This document shows, piece by piece, positions 5,619 to 7,392 of a stretch of 7,392 bases of DNA (the stretch's first letter is position 1; every line of letters starts with the position of its first letter). The notes under the pieces were generated by a model, which had not been told where the DNA came from, ran no database searches, and worked only from the letters and a program-made list of their open reading frames with translations. The position numbers and the translations under genes were made by a program. The stretch is from DATKCN01 sp035513175 (GTDB lineage: Bacteria > Chloroflexota > Chloroflexia > Thermomicrobiales > CFX8), in assembly GCA_035513175.1 (NCBI GenBank), contig DATKCN010000301.1:1-7392 (forward strand), in the 5' to 3' direction.

Positions 5619-7205
5619 CTAGCGGCCAAAGTAGCGGTCGATGGCGCGCAGGTAGGCGAGAGCGAACGCGTGGTGGGTGGCGTCTGATTGCAGGAGCGCC
5701 AGCTCGGCGGCGTTCGTCATGAACAGTGGCTCGACAAGGACGGCTGGGACGCCCGCCAACCGATTGCCCTCGAAGGCGAATGGGTCGCTGTAGACGTTGC
5801 CGAGCGTCGCAAGGTGCCCATAGGCCTTGCCGATTTCGCCATCCTCCGCAACGCGGGCGTATGGCGGTTCGTAGCCAATCGAACGGAACGCGGATAGCAG
5901 CTCGTCGCGAACGAACCCGGCCAGTCGCTGGTTCTGGTCTCCACCATAATCGCAGTAATAGATCGTCATGCCTGCCGCCGCGGACGACGACGAGCCGTTG
6001 TAATGCAGCGAGATGTACAGGTCCGGCTGGAACTGCAGCGCGCGCGTCGTGTGGGCGTAGCCCTGGTTATAGCCATGCTCCATCGTCGCCTGGTTTCCGG
6101 GCATCAACGCCGGGTCGCCATAGAGCAGCGTGTCGTTGTCGGGCCGCGTCAGAAACACGGCATAGCCCGCGGCCTCCAGCACGGTGCGGGTCGCGAGCGC
6201 CGTGCGCAGCACCTCGCGGTATTCGGTTCCGAGCGCGCCGCCACTGTTCGCGTCGTGTCCGGGGTCGAGCACGACACGGGGGCTGCTGCCGACCGGGGCG
6301 GGAACCGGCTGCGCGTCCCCGTAGCGCCAGGCATAGTAGTGCCGTCCGACGTTGCCCGCCTCGACCTTCCAACCGTCGGGGTTGTCCGGGGTGTAGGTCA
6401 GGCAGCGTCGCTCGAAGCACTGGATCAGCACGTCCGTGTAGACGCCGTCAAGCTGCACGCGGGACCAGTAGGCCTCGCTAATCGGGTAGCCGGTGGCATA
6501 GAACGGATTGTGAAAGAGCGGCGCCGTGACGAGCGCGCCGTTCTCATACACCCGGCCTTCGGACTGCATGAAGGCCCAGAACGGCGAGGCGATCTGGTGG
6601 TCGATATCGCCGACCTGCACGTGGCGCGCGGCGACGACGTAGTAGCCTGCCAGCAGCGGGTCCGGCGGCAAAACGCCAAGGCGAGTTACCCGCTGGGCGA
6701 TGATCGAGCCGCTCTCGACGGGCGGCAGACCGGTGAGGCCGCTGAACGTGGCGTAAGTCGGGCCGGTCGGGTCAAGCGGGTCGCCGGCGATGTTGACGGC
6801 TGGCGGATCGCGGGTCTCGAACTGGTTGTCCCCGGTCTGTAGCTGTCCAGTGATGAGCTCTTTCGCCAGCAGCCCGTTCGTCACGTACCAGGCGCTGTCC
6901 GGCGTCACGTTCGGGTCCGCGGTGATCTCCATGCGCGACTTGTCGAAATACTGGACGAGGCGTTGGCCGTTGGGACCCTCGGCGTATGGTTCGAGTAGAC
7001 CCGGCGTGAAAGCCTCAGGGCCCCACAGCCAGGTGCGGCTGATCTGGAGGTCGTAGATGGGCTTGTCGGCGCGCTGCCAGGTGCGTTGGAAGGCGGCATG
7101 CCACGGTGACTCGGCCTCGGCCGGGATGGGCGCGAACGCCGGCAACGAGGCGGCGCCGACGATAATGGCGAGCGCAACGGCGACGCGTGTGCGCGGCGAC
7201 GGCAA
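5619..7205 (-). CDS. Secreted N-acetylmuramoyl-L-alanine amidase (Amidase_3) with Chloroflexota-type N-terminal domain
   Basis: From a TTG start the protein is 528 residues. Residues 1-31 form a signal peptide: PSPRTR n-region, hydrophobic VAVALAIIVGAASLPAFA, then AEA before the cut. Residues about 38-296 form a domain with LVQYFDKSRMEI (83-94), WYVTNGLL (106-113), GDNQFE (125-130), NPFYATGYPISEAYW (233-247) and QCFERRCLTYTP (262-273); I know this pattern from exported Chloroflexota proteins and not its function. After a proline-rich linker comes the zinc amidase domain (about 310-528): His317 in DPGHD, Glu328, His401 in SLHYN and catalytic Glu492 in VEPLFMTN are all present. It should cleave the bond between N-acetylmuramate and the stem peptide's L-alanine, outside the membrane. 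The frame continues upstream to ATGs at 7235, 7256 and 7337, but only TTG 7205 has a strong Shine-Dalgarno and a compact signal peptide. Function is firm; the start is likely. Confidence 0.93.
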   Translation of the reverse strand: MPSPRTRVAVALAIIVGAASLPAFAPIPAEAESPWHAAFQRTWQRADKPIYDLQISRTWLWGPEAFTPGLLEPYAEGPNGQRLVQYFDKSRMEITADPNVTPDSAWYVTNGLLAKELITGQLQTGDNQFETRDPPAVNIAGDPLDPTGPTYATFSGLTGLPPVESGSIIAQRVTRLGVLPPDPLLAGYYVVAARHVQVGDIDHQIASPFWAFMQSEGRVYENGALVTAPLFHNPFYATGYPISEAYWSRVQLDGVYTDVLIQCFERRCLTYTPDNPDGWKVEAGNVGRHYYAWRYGDAQPVPAPVGSSPRVVLDPGHDANSGGALGTEYREVLRTALATRTVLEAAGYAVFLTRPDNDTLLYGDPALMPGNQATMEHGYNQGYAHTTRALQFQPDLYISLHYNGSSSSAAAGMTIYYCDYGGDQNQRLAGFVRDELLSAFRSIGYEPPYARVAEDGEIGKAYGHLATLGNVYSDPFAFEGNRLAGVPAVLVEPLFMTNAAELALLQSDATHHAFALAYLRAIDRYFGR

Positions 7206-7212
7206 GATGGAG

Positions 7213-7217
7213 CTCCT
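7213..7217 (-). promoter_or_regulatory. Ribosome binding site that decides a TTG start for the amidase
   Basis: The minus strand reads AGGAG (GAGGAGC in context) followed by a seven-base spacer and TTG at 7205-7203. None of the upstream in-frame ATG codons (7235, 7256, 7337) has a recognisable Shine-Dalgarno. Starting here gives a textbook n-region, hydrophobic core and cleavage site. Confidence 0.55.
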
Positions 7218-7251
7218 CACGGGCGCGCCCGGCATGAACGTACGCCCGGAT

Positions 7252-7280
7252 AGCATACCGTTCGAGCGCAGCGCAGTACA
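7252..7280 (-). promoter_or_regulatory. Possible promoter of the amidase gene
   Basis: On the minus strand TGTACT (7280-7275) and TATGCT (7257-7252) are separated by exactly 17 bp, giving 3/6 and 4/6 matches to -35 and -10 elements. Transcription would begin near 7245, leaving a leader of about 40 bases before TTG 7205 and excluding the ATGs at 7256 and 7337 as starts. Confidence 0.3.
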
Positions 7281-7281
7281 G

Positions 7282-7311
7282 TTGTGGGGACGCGACCCCG
7301 ACCAGGTTAAT
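7282..7311 (+). promoter_or_regulatory. Possible divergent promoter for a gene to the right
   Basis: TTGTGG (7282-7287), an 18-bp spacer and GTTAAT (7306-7311) make a modest plus-strand promoter, with a transcription start near 7318. An imperfect palindrome, GGGGACGCGACCCC (7286-7299, 12 of 14 positions symmetric), overlaps the -35 and spacer and could be an operator. All matches are weak. Confidence 0.25.
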
Positions 7312-7335
7312 GCGTCCTGGAAGTGATTGGCTGAC

Positions 7336-7392
7336 ATGAATTCGGAGCCCGCAGGAGATTCTCACGAGTGGGATGGCGACTTGCATCGATTC
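7336..7392 (+). CDS. Possible start of a gene running off the right edge
   Basis: From ATG 7336 the frame is open to the edge for 19 codons (MNSEPAGDSHEWDGDLHRF), a hydrophilic start with no signal peptide. A modest promoter lies just upstream. The Shine-Dalgarno for this ATG is poor. A better one, AGGAG (7353-7357), would instead serve GTG 7368 in a different frame, ten bases away. I therefore suspect a divergent plus-strand gene starts in this stretch but cannot fix its frame or product. Confidence 0.25.
   Translation, partial: MNSEPAGDSHEWDGDLHRF

Noticed and set aside
6003..6842. 279-codon plus-strand open frame opposite the amidase
   Set aside because: It is fully antisense to a gene with intact catalytic motifs, and its composition (repetitive Arg/Val/Gly) is typical of a codon-bias shadow in GC-rich DNA.
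1..7392. Search for CRISPR arrays, insertion sequences, tRNA genes, toxin-antitoxin or phage-defence genes
   Set aside because: I saw no repeat-spacer pattern, no transposase or terminal repeats, no tRNA-like cloverleaf and no defence-type domain. All long coding regions are explained by metabolic or cell-wall enzymes.

Overview
The window is GC-rich (my visual estimate is about 65%) bacterial chromosomal DNA carrying ordinary housekeeping-type genes. I see no mobile element, CRISPR array, rRNA or tRNA. The best taxonomic clue is the last gene: its secreted amidase carries a roughly 260-residue N-terminal region (LVQYFDKSRMEI, WYVTNGLL, GDNQFE, QCFERRCLTYTP, HYYAWRYG) that I associate from memory with exported proteins of Chloroflexota, especially Thermomicrobia/Sphaerobacter-like lineages. 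High GC and use of GTG and TTG starts fit, but the assignment is an inference.

Layout. At the left edge, a minus-strand gene begins at 30 and runs off the window; only ten codons are visible, behind an excellent Shine-Dalgarno. Next on the same strand is a complete M81 (MlrC-like) metallopeptidase gene (1654 to 155). A 169-bp divergent spacer separates it from a plus-strand pair: an acyl-CoA dehydrogenase (1824-3044) and, 21 bp later, a fused alpha-beta NDP-forming acyl-CoA synthetase (3066-5327). The synthetase gene overlaps by 26 bp, tail to tail, a minus-strand gene for a 74-residue KOW/SH3-like protein (5526 to 5302). Upstream of that, on the same strand, is a secreted N-acetylmuramoyl-L-alanine amidase of the Amidase_3 family (7205 to 5619). 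I place its start at a TTG codon with a strong Shine-Dalgarno. The last ~190 bp look like a divergent promoter region and may hold the start of another plus-strand gene.

How the genes may work together. The dehydrogenase and synthetase are probably cotranscribed and belong to CoA-thioester metabolism. The synthetase interconverts a carboxylic acid and its CoA ester with ATP/ADP, and the dehydrogenase makes the alpha,beta-enoyl-CoA. The substrate cannot be read from the sequence. The divergent M81 enzyme could feed peptide-derived compounds into that pathway, but nothing in the sequence proves it. The KOW protein and amidase form a separate minus-strand group with no clear functional link.

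I did not find a convincing new defence, RNA or mobile system. The points most worth checking are the amidase's lineage-specific N-terminal domain and TTG start, the dehydrogenase's relocated catalytic base, the palindrome inside the convergent overlap, and small palindromes and repeats in the promoter regions.
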